A stretch of DNA of 58,256 nucleotides from Calditrichota bacterium (GCA_008501765.1 QQUE01000016.1:1-58256); one strand, 5' to 3'; positions 43,003 through 53,124 are shown, numbered from the stretch's first letter. The notes: generated from the letters alone by a model not told the origin. Program-made: numbers and translations.

Positions 43003-44344
43003 CAGGTAATTTCACCTTAAAAACTGTTTTACCAGGTTTGCTTTTCACCGAAATTGTCCCGCTATAACTGTCCACAATTTTTTCGATAATGGATAATCCC
43101 AGCCCCAAACCAAATGACAAACCCTGGGCTTTTGTTGTGACATTAGGCTGAAAAATTATTTCCTGCAGGTCCTTCGGAATACCCGGTCCATTATCTTCAA
43201 TATACACATTGACAGCTCCATCTGCAAATGAACTGCGGATTTTCAATTGCGCATTCGGCGTATGGGCCTGTTGCATGGCTTCGATGGCATTTTTAAGCAA
43301 GTTTGTCCAGATTTGTACCAGTTCGCCGATATTGGCGACTATCGGCGGCAATTCTGCCAGCTTCTGTTTGATCGTAACCGATTCCACTTTTGTGCCGAGC
43401 AATGCAAGGGATTCCTGCAGGCTTTGATTGACGTCCAGATTGAGCTGGCGTGAATGTTTTTGCGCCCCCAGGGCTTTAACGGATCGCACAACATGGGCCG
43501 CATGCCGGGCAGCGATCATCATATCATGAAAAGTCGCTCCGATGTCCCAATAATAATGGATGATGTCGGCGTCGACATCCATGATATCGACAAAGCGTCG
43601 CAGGTCGTCTGCAGGGATACCGGTTTGCGCCAATTTCTGGGCGTCCTGTTTGGCGAGTGCGAATTTGGTCATAATTTCTTTCGTGTGCGCACGGACCTCG
43701 CTGCTTGAAAGACGGCGGCCTTTCTCGTTGCCGTACTGAAAAAATGGATATTCCTGCGGATAGCGTTTCTGTAAAATGGCATTAATATTTTCGCGCATCC
43801 AGTGGGTATTGCGCTCGAGAACTGCGATAGCATTGTTCAATTCATGGGCGAGCCCGGCTGCCATCTGTCCCAGTGAAGCCATTTTTTCACTGTGCAGAAG
43901 TTTTTTGGTTGCGGCTTCTTTTTCAAGAAAAAATTGCTGTTCCCGCTGTTGACGAAACGCTAAATCTGTGACAACAACGGGCATAAATTGATCGAAAAGC
44001 GAGTCGTAGCCTTCTCTTTTTACCAGCGGCTCGTCTTTTGTAATATAGGCAACTTCCGAATCCTCTTCCGCGATGACGTTGGCGCGGGCAATATAGGTTC
44101 GGGAAAAGAAACTGACGATACCGACAAACATATTTTTGCTGGCTTCAAAACGGGCGTAATGGCTGCCGTCGGGATTGTCGACATAGCCGTTTAATTGTCC
44201 GGATTTAACCAGGTACAATCGGTCGTTCGCATCTCCTTTTTTGAATAAACATTCGCCTTTTTTTATAAAAAAACGCTGTTTGTGCGATGAAAAATAATTT
44301 GCAAGCAGCCACTGTAAACTATTTTTAATACTGCTTTTGTCCAT
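42983..44344 (-). CDS. Histidine kinase with N-terminal cyclic-nucleotide-binding domain
   Basis: A soluble sensor kinase of 453 residues from ATG at 44344 (AAGGCCAGG upstream); 13 extra residues would be added by a start at 44383. Residues ~15-125 form a cNMP-binding/cupin domain (FFIKKGECLFKKGDANDRLY, VKSGQLNGYV). A coiled stretch precedes the H-box MAAGLAHELNNAIAV, and the ATPase domain has TNLLKNAIEAM (N box), DNGPGIP (G1) and GLGLGLSIIEKI (G2). No membrane segments are seen, so the signal is intracellular. The ligand need not be cAMP. It is translationally coupled to the receiver protein. Confidence 0.92.
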   Translation of the reverse strand: MDKSSIKNSLQWLLANYFSSHKQRFFIKKGECLFKKGDANDRLYLVKSGQLNGYVDNPDGSHYARFEASKNMFVGIVSFFSRTYIARANVIAEEDSEVAYITKDEPLVKREGYDSLFDQFMPVVVTDLAFRQQREQQFFLEKEAATKKLLHSEKMASLGQMAAGLAHELNNAIAVLERNTHWMRENINAILQKRYPQEYPFFQYGNEKGRRLSSSEVRAHTKEIMTKFALAKQDAQKLAQTGIPADDLRRFVDIMDVDADIIHYYWDIGATFHDMMIAARHAAHVVRSVKALGAQKHSRQLNLDVNQSLQESLALLGTKVESVTIKQKLAELPPIVANIGELVQIWTNLLKNAIEAMQQAHTPNAQLKIRSSFADGAVNVYIEDNGPGIPKDLQEIIFQPNVTTKAQGLSFGLGLGLSIIEKIVDSYSGTISVKSKPGKTVFKVKLPVGDGYG

Positions 44345-44383
44345 TTGTACCTGGCCTTTATCTGAAATCTGATTTAGCAGCAA

Positions 44384-44709
44384 TTAAATTCATCTCTGCG
44401 CGTTAATGTTGTGCAGAGGTATTTTTAAATTAACTTATTTTTGGCAATAATTACAACTTAATAAAACCAGATTATGTCATGTGATTAGAATTGCAGGCTG
44501 GTTGATCGCCAGCCAATAATTTTTGAGATTAAGAGGGGAGCCTATTTAACGTGAGTTCGATATAAGAAGAATTGGGACAAAACGAATTAATTATAGGATC
44601 AAGTCCGAAGGCGTCCCGCCGAGGATAACGCACGCAACGCTCGGCGAGACGCCTTCGCTCTATTATAATATGCTTGGTAAAGAATGTTACAGCTTACATC
44701 GAACTCAAG
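44384..44709. other. Intergenic region between kinase and flavoprotein genes
   Basis: The 326 bp contain the inverted-repeat element listed at 44548-44711 and, on the kinase side, about 160 bp of AT-rich DNA with the kinase promoter. No gene is seen. Confidence 0.5.
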
Positions 44710-44711
44710 TT
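44548..44711. repeat. Inverted-repeat element with AACGTGAGTTCGATATAAG end
   Basis: Outer ends AACGTGAGTTCGAT (44548-44561) and ATCGAACTCAAGTT (44698-44711) are inverted with one mismatch. An inner pair, CGAAGGCGTCCCGCCGAG (44606-44623) and CTCGGCGAGACGCCTTCG (44640-44657), has one mismatch over 18 bp. The left end resembles 57946-57964, supporting a dispersed family. The right end overlaps the stop codon of the flavoprotein gene by two bases. Confidence 0.7.
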
Positions 44712-45846
44712 ATTTAATATTTGAAGAATTCACCGGCTGCTTGTTTTGCAGCGTCATATACCAGGAAAGGACGTGGCCGAAAGCGGGCAATAATCTGTAA
44801 AAACCCGGGCGGTAAATGAGTTGAGCTACATTGCGTTTTCTGTTCAAATACCAGCCGAGTGAGGTTCTCTTTAGCGTGCGCGCGTAATCCGAAAATGAAT
44901 AATCACCGGTTTGTAAGGCTTTAAAAACAGCGTCGGCGACGATGGGGCCATAACTTAAAGCCGTGGAAATTCCTTCGCCGAGCCAGGGTTCGATCCCTGC
45001 TGCATCGCCTGTGAGCACGACCCGCGGACAACTGACCTGCTGCTTCGGATGGTACCAGCGTTCCGGGCACCCCTCGATTTTAAAATCCGAATTAATTCCC
45101 TTTTTTTGTATGTGGGCTTGCAAAAGCGCCGGTAAATCCGCACGCTTACCTGCATTAACCCGCGCATCAAAAATGCCGGAATTTAAGTAGGGTTCGCCGT
45201 CGATAAAACTTGGAAAATCCCAAATATAGCCTTGCAATCCGTGCCGGATAGCCGTGAAATCGAGAACAGCCATCTTATTTTCGAATTCGGGAGTGAGTTG
45301 ATTTTTGTCGATGGGAATGAGCACTTCAAGCAAGCGGGAAATACGGGATACTTTTTCCCGCATGAGCTGCCGCCGGACCAAACTTTTCACTCCATCCGCT
45401 CCAATGACGATATCAGCACTAAAAGTTCCTGCGGGAGATTCTAAAATAACCTCGTTCTGTTTTGGATGAATTTCGGTAATTTGCACACCTTCAATAACCG
45501 TCACACCTTTTTTGCGGATTTTTGTAACGAGCGCAGCGTCAAATTCGTTGCGGCGAATTGTGCGCATAAATTCGCTGGTTTCAAAATATATTGGTTTCTC
45601 ATAAAGGTAAAATGCAACACTTTCCAACTGAAACGATGGAACTTCGACATGCAAATCAAGCGAATCCAGCATTTCGTCCGCCCAGGGTGTCAGCCCGCCG
45701 CCACACAGTTTGGGACGCGGGTGATGGGCTTTTTCTAAAATGATAATTTCATCTTTTAATGCGGGATCTTTTTTGAGTAGTGCTGCCGCCGCCGCGATTC
45801 CTGCCGGGCCCGCTCCGATGATTGCAATATTATATTTTTCTGTCAT
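44710..45846 (-). CDS. Geranylgeranyl-reductase-family FAD-dependent oxidoreductase
   Basis: A 378-residue flavoprotein with the N-terminal FAD Rossmann motif IAIIGAGPAGIAAAAALL, the family signature HHPRPKLCGGGLTP (about 40-53), the second dinucleotide motif DIVIGADGVKSLVR and the C-terminal LTGDAAGIEPWLGEGISTAL. The family reduces isoprenoid chains of lipids or quinones. The substrate is not predictable here. The stop codon is inside the end of a repeat element, and the C-terminal ~12 residues (QNKQPVNSSNIK) might therefore be of recent origin. Confidence 0.88.
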   Translation of the reverse strand: MTEKYNIAIIGAGPAGIAAAAALLKKDPALKDEIIILEKAHHPRPKLCGGGLTPWADEMLDSLDLHVEVPSFQLESVAFYLYEKPIYFETSEFMRTIRRNEFDAALVTKIRKKGVTVIEGVQITEIHPKQNEVILESPAGTFSADIVIGADGVKSLVRRQLMREKVSRISRLLEVLIPIDKNQLTPEFENKMAVLDFTAIRHGLQGYIWDFPSFIDGEPYLNSGIFDARVNAGKRADLPALLQAHIQKKGINSDFKIEGCPERWYHPKQQVSCPRVVLTGDAAGIEPWLGEGISTALSYGPIVADAVFKALQTGDYSFSDYARTLKRTSLGWYLNRKRNVAQLIYRPGFYRLLPAFGHVLSWYMTLQNKQPVNSSNIK

Positions 45847-46006
45847 GAAATTCGGCTAATTATTGGATTCTTTACCTGAAAAAATTAACGAGGCAAGATA
45901 ACAGTTATCGAATAACAGTTGCAATTATTTTGTTATTCAATCCTATGGAAAAGCATCGCTCGGGATTCACTGGTTCGTCCGGCCATTATAAATTTTAGAT
46001 CAATCT

Positions 46007-46206
46007 AACCTGAATAATTCGCACACAAGGGCACTAAGTCCACAAAAAATATTTAAATAATTATAAAACATAACTTTGTGTACCCCGTGGCTTTGTGAGA
46101 GCTAATATTAATAGATAACTTAGTTTTTCTTCTCGTCTTATCTCAAATATCTAATTATCAGCAGGTTAAGAATATTTTAAAAAATATTTGTGAATAAAGC
46201 AGGCTA
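46007..46206. repeat. ~198-bp dispersed repeat, copy 2
   Basis: Same element and orientation as 6739-6937, with CCTGAATAATTC at 46009-46020, GTGGCTTTGTGAGAG near 46088, and GAATAAAGCAGGCTA at 46192-46206. Differences from copy 1 are scattered base changes and small indels. Confidence 0.8.
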
Positions 46207-46280
46207 AGTGTATGAAGATTAATTTGAACCTGTTTGGATAATTTTTTCACCCTACTAAATATGTACAGACATGCTATTAA

Positions 46281-46381
46281 TGTCATTCCGGTTTTCACAG
46301 AGTGAAATACCGGAATCTCCGGAGACCTGATTAAGGCTATTGAAGACTCCGGTATTGTACAAAATACAAATCGGAGTGACA
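46281..46381. repeat. ~100-bp inverted-repeat element, GTCATTCC type
   Basis: TGTCATTCCGGTTTT (46281-46295) and AAATCGGAGTGACA (46368-46381) are inverted with two mismatches. CCGGAATCTCCGGA and ACTCCGGTATTGTAC lie inside. Related ends occur at 28930 and 57987, which suggests one family. Confidence 0.6.
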
Positions 46382-46557
46382 AATAATGCTGAGCAGTGTA
46401 AATAATGTGAGTAAAATTTTTCTTCCACTTGGCAATAAAAGTTGTTTAATTGAAAGCTGCCATTTTTTTGAAAAATAGTGTAATATATTTAAGTCAAAAC
46501 TTATTTTGTATGATTTAATCTAAACTATTAAATAATGAAATATTGAGGAGAATTCGC

Positions 46558-49269
46558 ATGAGCCAAGCGAAAAAAGACTTCTTCGGTGCGTTGCAAACAT
46601 TTTCAGCGCCAGCCGGAGATGCGCATTTATACAGTTTGGAAAAGCTCGAAAAAGACGGGCTTGGAAACATCAGCCGACTGCCTTATTCTATAAAAGTTTT
46701 ACTCGAATCGCTACTCCGCAATTGTGATGAATTTCAAGTGATGCCCGATGATGTTAAAAAATTGGCTGCCTGGGACGCGAAAGCTGAAACACAGCAGGAA
46801 ATTCCTTTTAAACCAGCGCGAGTTGTGCTGCAAGATTTTACGGGTGTTCCTTCGCTGGTTGATCTCGCCGCCATGCGCTCTGCCATGCAGCGTCTCGGCG
46901 GTGATCCTGCGAAGATTGAACCGCTGATTCCAGCCGATTTAGTCGTCGATCACTCGGTGCAGATCGATAAATTTGGCAGCAAAGATGCGCTTTCGCAAAA
47001 TATGCAAATTGAATTTGAGCGCAATGCCGAACGATATCAATTTCTTAAATGGGGGCAACAGGCCTTTGAAAAGTTTAACGTGGTTCCGCCGGGAGTCGGC
47101 ATTATTCACCAGGTTAACCTTGAATACCTCGCAAAAGGCGTTTTTTCCGCTGATGAAAATGGCCGGCAGGTCGTTTACCCCGACAGCCTTGTGGGCACCG
47201 ATTCGCACACCACGATGATTAACGGGCTGGGAATTGTCGGCTGGGGTGTCGGCGGCATCGAAGCGGAAGCTGTGATGCTGGGACAGCCAATTTATATGCT
47301 CGCACCACAAGTGATCGGCTTCAAACTGACGGGCGTGCTGCCGGAAGGCGTCACCGCAACAGATATGACTTTAACAGCCGTTGAAATGCTGCGCGCCAAA
47401 GGTGTTGTAGGAAAATTTGTCGAGTTTTATGGCCCCGGGTTGAATGAAATGAGCCTGCCCGATCGCGCCATGTTGGCCAATATGGCGCCTGAATACGGTG
47501 CCACGATGGGTTTTTTCCCCATGGACGCCGAGGCGATGAATTACTTGCGCCGCAGCGGCCGCCCGGATGAGCATGTTCAACTTGTTGAAAATTATTTAAA
47601 GGCGCAGGGGATGTTTCGAACGGAAAATAGCGCTGATCCAGTCTTCACCGATACGATGGAATTGGATCTCAGCACGGTCGTGCCAAGCCTTGCCGGCCCG
47701 AAACGACCACAGGATCGGGTCACTGTGCCCGCGATGGCTGAAGCGTTTCATAAATCACTCAAGGGCGGGCTGAACGAGCGTGGTTTTGCGCTAAACGACG
47801 ACGAGCTAACCCGTGTCGCTACGATGCGAAATGGCAACGGCGGTGTTGAAATGAAACACGGCTCCGTAGTAATCGCTGCCATTACGAGTTGCACCAACAC
47901 CAGTAATCCATCGGTGCTTTTGGGTGCGGGCCTGGTGGCGAAAAAAGCCGTAGAAAAAGGACTGCAGGTTCCTGAATATGTAAAAACCAGCCTGGCACCC
48001 GGCTCCCGCGTGGTGACAGAATATTTGCAGCAAGCCGGTCTCACCCCTTATCTTGAAAAGTTGGGATTTCATACCGTGGGGTATGGCTGCACAACGTGTA
48101 TTGGCAACAGCGGGCCATTGCTCGAACCTGTTGTTGAAGCGATTGAAGCTGGCGATTTGGTCGCCGCTTCGGTGCTCAGTGGCAATCGAAATTTCGAGGG
48201 CCGGGTTAATCCGCATGTAAAAGCGAATTACCTGGCGTCACCGCCATTGGTCGTCGCCTACGCGCTGGCCGGCACCGTGGATATCGATTTAACCAGCGAG
48301 GCCATTGGTAAAGATAAAAACGGCAAGGAAGTCTTTCTCAAGGATATCTGGCCGAGCAGCAGTGAAATTGGAGAGTTGCTGGAGGTGAGTTCAAATCCTG
48401 AAAACTATAAACGTATGTATGCGGATGTCAATTCCTTCAGTGCTGAGTGGAAAGATATAGAAACCAGCACGGGCGATATTTACGCCTGGCAGGCTGATTC
48501 TACATATGTGCAGGAACCTCCGTTTTTCGTCGATTTGCAACCGCAGCCTGAACCCATTCATGCAATTGAAAATGCACGTGTTTTAGCCTTATTGGGTGAC
48601 TCCGTAACCACAGACCATATTTCACCAGCCGGAGCAATTCCTGCTGATAGCCCTGCTGCCCGTTTTCTGAATGAAAATGGCGTCGAACGAAAGAATTTCA
48701 ATTCTTATGGTTCCCGACGCGGCAATGATCGAATTATGGTTCGGGGTACTTTCGGAAACATTCGATTGAAAAACCTGCTCGCCCCCGGAACAGAGGGGGG
48801 GGTGACTTTGAAATTGCCTGAAGGTACGCAGGCTTCAATTTACGATGCGGCCATGGCTTACAAAGAAGAGGGCACGCCGCTGGTGGTTATCGCCGGCAAA
48901 GAATATGGCACCGGCAGTTCCCGCGACTGGGCTGCCAAAGGTACATTTTTACTGGGTGTAAAATCGGTCATCGCTGAAAGTTTTGAGCGCATACACCGCT
49001 CAAATTTGGTGGGTATGGGCGTTTTGCCATTGCAATTTAAAAACGGTGATTCCGCAGCCAGTCTCGGTTTAACGGGCCATGAAAAATTCAGCATCCAGAT
49101 TGATGATGCGGTGCAGCCCTTGCAGGATGTAGAAGTTGTTGCAGAAAACAACGACGGCTCGAAACGTAAATTCACCGCGACTGTGCGCATCGACACACCA
49201 GTCGAAATCAGCTATTATCGCAATGGTGGGATTTTGCAGACGGTTTTGCGGAGCATGTTGAAAAATTAG
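46558..49269 (+). CDS. acnA: Aconitate hydratase A
   Basis: TCA-cycle [4Fe-4S] enzyme converting citrate to isocitrate via cis-aconitate, 903 residues. The AcnA/IRP1 branch is clear from length and the order of domains. Cluster ligands are the Cys of [11 protein letters not shown] and the two in [12 protein letters not shown]. Other family marks are [19 protein letters not shown] and the swivel-domain [13 protein letters not shown]. The start at 46558 follows GAGGAGAA; the frame is open to a TTG at 46543, which would add five residues. A terminator follows at 49294. Confidence 0.97.
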   Translation: MSQAKKDFFGALQTFSAPAGDAHLYSLEKLEKDGLGNISRLPYSIKVLLESLLRNCDEFQVMPDDVKKLAAWDAKAETQQEIPFKPARVVLQDFTGVPSLVDLAAMRSAMQRLGGDPAKIEPLIPADLVVDHSVQIDKFGSKDALSQNMQIEFERNAERYQFLKWGQQAFEKFNVVPPGVGIIHQVNLEYLAKGVFSADENGRQVVYPDSLVGTDSHTTMINGLGIVGWGVGGIEAEAVMLGQPIYMLAPQVIGFKLTGVLPEGVTATDMTLTAVEMLRAKGVVGKFVEFYGPGLNEMSLPDRAMLANMAPEYGATMGFFPMDAEAMNYLRRSGRPDEHVQLVENYLKAQGMFRTENSADPVFTDTMELDLSTVVPSLAGPKRPQDRVTVPAMAEAFHKSLKGGLNERGFALNDDELTRVATMRNGNGGVEMKHGSVVIAAITSCTNTSNPSVLLGAGLVAKKAVEKGLQVPEYVKTSLAPGSRVVTEYLQQAGLTPYLEKLGFHTVGYGCTTCIGNSGPLLEPVVEAIEAGDLVAASVLSGNRNFEGRVNPHVKANYLASPPLVVAYALAGTVDIDLTSEAIGKDKNGKEVFLKDIWPSSSEIGELLEVSSNPENYKRMYADVNSFSAEWKDIETSTGDIYAWQADSTYVQEPPFFVDLQPQPEPIHAIENARVLALLGDSVTTDHISPAGAIPADSPAARFLNENGVERKNFNSYGSRRGNDRIMVRGTFGNIRLKNLLAPGTEGGVTLKLPEGTQASIYDAAMAYKEEGTPLVVIAGKEYGTGSSRDWAAKGTFLLGVKSVIAESFERIHRSNLVGMGVLPLQFKNGDSAASLGLTGHEKFSIQIDDAVQPLQDVEVVAENNDGSKRKFTATVRIDTPVEISYYRNGGILQTVLRSMLKN

Positions 49270-49293
49270 ATTTATTAGAAAAGTAGATATTAA

Positions 49294-49331
49294 AAATCCC
49301 TGTTCCACTTTCATGGCGCAGGGATTTTTTT
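49294..49331 (+). terminator. Terminator after acnA
   Basis: AAATCCCTG (49294-49302) pairs perfectly with CAGGGATTT (49319-49327), followed by TTTT. It lies 24 nt after the acnA stop. Confidence 0.88.
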
Positions 49332-49420
49332 ATATAAAATAAAACCAGATCAAATTGGAATATCACTTTCACTGGCTTATTTTTACAGGCATTTTTTAGC
49401 AACAGAGTCCATATTACAAA

Positions 49421-49738
49421 TTACTCTTTTGCTTTGATTGGGTTTGGCAACAGGGGTGAGGGCCCCCAAAAAGTAACTTCCAGATTCGTGACATAAGTAC
49501 GAAATTCCGCGGCTATATTTTGGAATTCGTGTTGTTGTGCAAAAGCGGCATATTGCCCAAAACTTTCCCAAACAGATGTCCGGCGCACGTGCGGCGAACC
49601 AAGCATATTTCGATGCGCATGAAATTCGATAAATCCATCCGCCGAGAGCATCATGTTTGTTGCTTTCCGCGCAAGTCTGGCATAGGCATTTTCATCGATG
49701 CCAGGCAAAAAATCATATGTAAATGCTACTTCAATCAT
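49421..49738 (-). CDS. Small ABM/dimeric alpha-beta-barrel-like protein
   Basis: A 105-residue protein with the ferredoxin-like pattern of antibiotic-biosynthesis-monooxygenase and related dimeric alpha-beta barrels: a first strand MIEVAFTYDFLPG, a helix NAYARLARKATNMML, strand FIEFHAHRN, strand RRTSVWESFGQYAAFAQQHE and a final strand VTNLEVTFWG. No catalytic residue can be named. It lies 76 nt downstream of oadB on the same strand and may be cotranscribed with it. Function is unknown. Confidence 0.65.
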   Translation of the reverse strand: MIEVAFTYDFLPGIDENAYARLARKATNMMLSADGFIEFHAHRNMLGSPHVRRTSVWESFGQYAAFAQQHEFQNIAAEFRTYVTNLEVTFWGPSPLLPNPIKAKE

Positions 49739-49814
49739 TAATTATCTCCTTATCAGATAAAAAAACCGTTAGTTTAAAAATAAAGAACGATAAGCAAATT
49801 TTAATATAAAAAAA

Positions 49815-50942
49815 TTAAAGTAGCAAACTTAAAAATACACCTGCTGCTACGGCAGAGCCGATTACACCTGCAACATTGGGTCCCATGGCCGCCATAAGTG
49901 GATTTACCCGTCCGTTGGTTTCATCGGAAACAAAAGTTTGCACCACGCGTGCAGCCATCGGAACCGCAGAAACGCCTGCTGCGCCAATACATGGATTTAT
50001 TTTTTTGTTTTTTGACAAAAATAAATTGATGAATTTGGCAAAGAGAATTCCACCCATCGTGCTGAATGTAAAAGCGACAGCACCCATGGCTAAAATCATC
50101 AGTGTTTGCGCTGTTAAAAAACGACCTGCGTCCATTGTTGCACCAACGGTCAAGCCTAAAAAGATGGTTACAACATCAATCATGGGACCGCCGGCTGTTT
50201 TTTTCAGACGATCGGTGACACCACTTTCGCGGATTAGATTACCAAACATCAGCATGCCAATCAGTGGCGCACTCGAAGGAATTGCCAGCGATGCCAGTGC
50301 GCCGGTTACGATCGGGAAGAGTAAAACAGCTGTTTTCGATACTTTCTTTGCTTGCGGCATATCGATAGCGCGTTCTTTTTTCGTAGTTAACATGCGCAAA
50401 ATTGGCGGCTGGATAATTGGCACCAACGACATATAGCTGTACGCAGCCAAAGCGACGGGTCCCAATAAATGCGGCGCGAGTTTGCTGGCTAAAAAGATTG
50501 AAGTTGGTCCGTCGGCACCCCCGATAATTCCGATGACGGCGGATTCTTTTGGATCAAAGCCAAACAGATAAAAAGCACCCAACGCGGCAACGATAATTCC
50601 AACTTGCGCAGCGGCACCCAATAAAAAAGTGAGCGGTCGGCCTAACAGCGGGCGAAAATCTGTCAGCACACCGACGCCCAGAAATATGATTGGTGGCAGC
50701 AGTTCCGTTTTGATACCGGAGTTATAAATCAGGGCAATGATACCATCGTCATGTGAGCCCATTTCAGCCAGTGGTAGGTTGGCCGCCAGGATCCCAAAAC
50801 CGATCGGGATCAAAAGCAAGGGTTCAAATTCTTTCACAATGGCCAGATAGATCAAAAGGCCGGAAATCAGGAACATGACCCAGTTTCCCCACACCATATG
50901 GGCAAATCCCGATTGGGTAAACAGATCAAATAAAGCATCCAT
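49815..50942 (-). CDS. oadB: Oxaloacetate decarboxylase beta subunit (Na+-translocating)
   Basis: Membrane subunit that decarboxylates carboxybiotin and pumps Na+ outward. The 375 residues have nine or more hydrophobic segments and the conserved GIIGGADGPTSIFLASKLAP (about 137-156), with the key Asp. The C-terminal GAAGVSAVPMAARV and NPLMAAMGPNVAGVIGSA are also family marks. Related methylmalonyl-CoA decarboxylase beta subunits share these motifs, but the OadA-type carboxyltransferase next door indicates an oxaloacetate decarboxylase. It starts 12 nt after oadA. Confidence 0.96.
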   Translation of the reverse strand: MDALFDLFTQSGFAHMVWGNWVMFLISGLLIYLAIVKEFEPLLLIPIGFGILAANLPLAEMGSHDDGIIALIYNSGIKTELLPPIIFLGVGVLTDFRPLLGRPLTFLLGAAAQVGIIVAALGAFYLFGFDPKESAVIGIIGGADGPTSIFLASKLAPHLLGPVALAAYSYMSLVPIIQPPILRMLTTKKERAIDMPQAKKVSKTAVLLFPIVTGALASLAIPSSAPLIGMLMFGNLIRESGVTDRLKKTAGGPMIDVVTIFLGLTVGATMDAGRFLTAQTLMILAMGAVAFTFSTMGGILFAKFINLFLSKNKKINPCIGAAGVSAVPMAARVVQTFVSDETNGRVNPLMAAMGPNVAGVIGSAVAAGVFLSLLL

Positions 50943-50954
50943 TAAATTAAACCC

Positions 50955-52814
50955 CTATGCGATTGTTAAAATAGGATGTGATGAGTCAATTTCATCACCA
51001 ATTTGGATGAAAATTGTCTCTACGGTTCCCGCTATTTGAGATTTAATATCGTGCTTGGCTTTCATTGCTTCGACTTGCGCCACAACCTGACCCTCGGCAA
51101 CGGAGTCTCCCACTTTCACCAGAATATCAACAACATCCACAACACCTGCAAAGGTGGAGAATACAGGTTTGCCGGAGGTGCTGGCTTCGGCGCTTTTCGG
51201 CGCTGTGATTGTTGGGGCTTCCTGCCCATTTGAATTATTTGCAACGGGTTCAACAGTGACCATAAATGTTCGTGCTTTGCCATTTTCCTCAACGGTGCAC
51301 TTTGTTTTCATCCGGCCACTTATTGGCGCCGATGAAACCACCGGAGTCGGCGTTTGTGTTTGAGTTGCGGGTTTTTCTTCTTCTATTTTCTTTAAAGGAA
51401 TGTCGATTTTTCCTTTTCCGGTGAGAAATCGGATCCCTTCATTTACTTCAATTTTTTTACCGGGAACCATAGCAGCAAGCACCAGAAATGTATTCACATC
51501 GTTGACTTCGATATTTCTTTCTTTCAGTGCATCCTGTGCTGGTTTGATGTTGTTGGCGGCTGCTTCGAGGGGGTCTCCGGAAAAGACAGGCAATTCCAAC
51601 TGCTCAGCAGCGATTTCAACAACCTTTGGATCTGGCGGTAACGGGGTTTTGCCAAAATAACCCAACACGGCGCGGCCATAACCGGATTCAATTTTTTTCC
51701 AGCGGCCGTACATGACGTTGTTAAATGCTTGCAGCCAATACTGCTGGCTACCCGGTGTAACACTTGTCCAGGCGCCACCGGCTTCCACCACCACTGGAAA
51801 TTCGGCGAGCACTTCGCTGTATTTGTTTAAAATACCTGCTTTCACCATCATGTGAACGTTCGGGCCGATAGCTCCGCCGGGCATGGGAAAACCGAGTACG
51901 CGCGCATCAGCCGTTGTGGTGGCGGGATTAAAACTGTAGTCTTTTAGTCCTTCATTGAGCAGATTTTCAACACCGTGTAATTTTGAAACATCGACGTCAA
52001 GGGAGTAGCCGGTTCCTTTTAAGCCGTGATCCAAAGAGCGAATATCCGGTTGAACCGTGCCGCTGGCCATCGGCCGGATTGATAAATCGACTCCATCAAC
52101 TCCGGCTGCAATACCGGCCATGTAACAAGCAACGGCCGTACTCGCCGTATCGTGGGTGTGTTGCCAGAGCGCCATCTCGGGTGGCATTATTTTTTTGAGC
52201 CCAATAACTGTATCATAAATAGTGTTAGGGTCTGTGGTGCCGCTGGCATCTTTTAAACAGATGCTGTCGATCTGCATTCCACTGTCCAAAAGCCGTTTTC
52301 CGATGCCGATATAAAATTCGGGATTATGCACTTTATCAGATTTAAAGGGAAGTCCCATGATTGCGATACAAACCTGATGATGCATACCGGAGTCAACGAT
52401 TGGCTTGCCGGTTTTAATCAGGTTCTCGACATCGTTCATGTAGTCGAAATTGCGGTCGTAGGTTGTACCGTATTTATGCATCAATTTCGCTTGCAGGTTG
52501 AGTCCTTCGATGGACTGGGTTGTCAGGGTAACGCCGGATACGGAACGTGTCAAAATTTGCAAATCGATGTCCGGGCCAACGGCATCGCGCATGGCTTGCA
52601 TAGTCTCGAAAGGGTTCTCCCCCAGGTAAAAATAAGGGGCCTGATAGCGTGCGCCACCACCAAATTCAAAATGTCGAATACCTGCATCTACCGAAGCTTG
52701 CATGGCTGGGAGATAATCATTTAATCTTACTTTTCCCCCGAACGAACTTTGCAAACCATCTCGAAACGGGGTGAACATCACTTTAATTTTTTTGGGTGAT
52801 TGGGTGCGTATCAT
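50955..52814 (-). CDS. oadA: Oxaloacetate decarboxylase alpha / pyruvate carboxylase subunit B-like
   Basis: A 619-residue biotin enzyme. The N-terminal TIM-barrel carboxyltransferase has FTPFRDGLQSSFGGKVR near the start, CLKDASGTTDPNTIYDT and the metal-site LWQHTHDTASTAVACYMAG. A conserved carboxylase domain follows (about 300-460), then a Pro/Thr/Gln linker (about 475-540) and a C-terminal biotinyl domain with VEAMKAKHDIKSQ, in which the biotinylated Lys is about 35 residues from the end. The motif is AMKA rather than the usual AMKM. The start overlaps the oadG stop by 4 nt (52811-52814). Confidence 0.95.
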   Translation of the reverse strand: MIRTQSPKKIKVMFTPFRDGLQSSFGGKVRLNDYLPAMQASVDAGIRHFEFGGGARYQAPYFYLGENPFETMQAMRDAVGPDIDLQILTRSVSGVTLTTQSIEGLNLQAKLMHKYGTTYDRNFDYMNDVENLIKTGKPIVDSGMHHQVCIAIMGLPFKSDKVHNPEFYIGIGKRLLDSGMQIDSICLKDASGTTDPNTIYDTVIGLKKIMPPEMALWQHTHDTASTAVACYMAGIAAGVDGVDLSIRPMASGTVQPDIRSLDHGLKGTGYSLDVDVSKLHGVENLLNEGLKDYSFNPATTTADARVLGFPMPGGAIGPNVHMMVKAGILNKYSEVLAEFPVVVEAGGAWTSVTPGSQQYWLQAFNNVMYGRWKKIESGYGRAVLGYFGKTPLPPDPKVVEIAAEQLELPVFSGDPLEAAANNIKPAQDALKERNIEVNDVNTFLVLAAMVPGKKIEVNEGIRFLTGKGKIDIPLKKIEEEKPATQTQTPTPVVSSAPISGRMKTKCTVEENGKARTFMVTVEPVANNSNGQEAPTITAPKSAEASTSGKPVFSTFAGVVDVVDILVKVGDSVAEGQVVAQVEAMKAKHDIKSQIAGTVETIFIQIGDEIDSSHPILTIA

Positions 52815-53023
52815 TTTAATTCCTCAATCTTTGTAATTTTAGTACCTGGAAAGAGAGCAGCATGGCTTGCAGTGAGCGCAGCGTAAACGGTCGTATCCTC
52901 GTTTGGCTCTTTAAAGGAGAACACTTGAGTTATAATTTGAATTGTTACTGCTAAACTGCTTAAAATTAGAAAAACTGTTAACAGTACTGAAAAACAAATG
53001 GATAAAATATCAGGAGATTCCAT
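52811..53023 (-). CDS. oadG: Oxaloacetate decarboxylase gamma-like small membrane subunit
   Basis: A 70-residue protein with one membrane helix (about 9-32, FSVLLTVFLILSSLAVTIQII) and a polar tail. Position and topology match OadG, which stabilises the alpha-beta complex; sequence similarity is low, as usual for this family. It overlaps oadA by 4 nt. The start follows AAGGATAT. The family's C-terminal His/Asp-rich zinc site is not visible. Confidence 0.75.
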   Translation of the reverse strand: MESPDILSICFSVLLTVFLILSSLAVTIQIITQVFSFKEPNEDTTVYAALTASHAALFPGTKITKIEELK

Positions 53024-53124
53024 TTGATATCCTTAGGTTTAGATGAAAAATTGAAAGTTGCAAAATTTACAAAGTAAAATTGCAATGGGCAACAGTTAAA
53101 AGAATTTTTTTAATAAAATTAATA

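Larger units (their letters stand above)
45847..46557. other. Large divergent intergenic region with two repeat elements
   Basis: This 711-bp region between the flavoprotein (-) and aconitase (+) genes contains the second copy of the ~198-bp repeat and a GTCATTCC inverted-repeat element, listed separately. A short inverted repeat, GAATAACA / TGTTATTC, lies at 45910-45938. No gene is seen. The aconitase ribosome-binding site GAGGAGAA is at 46545-46552. Confidence 0.55.
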
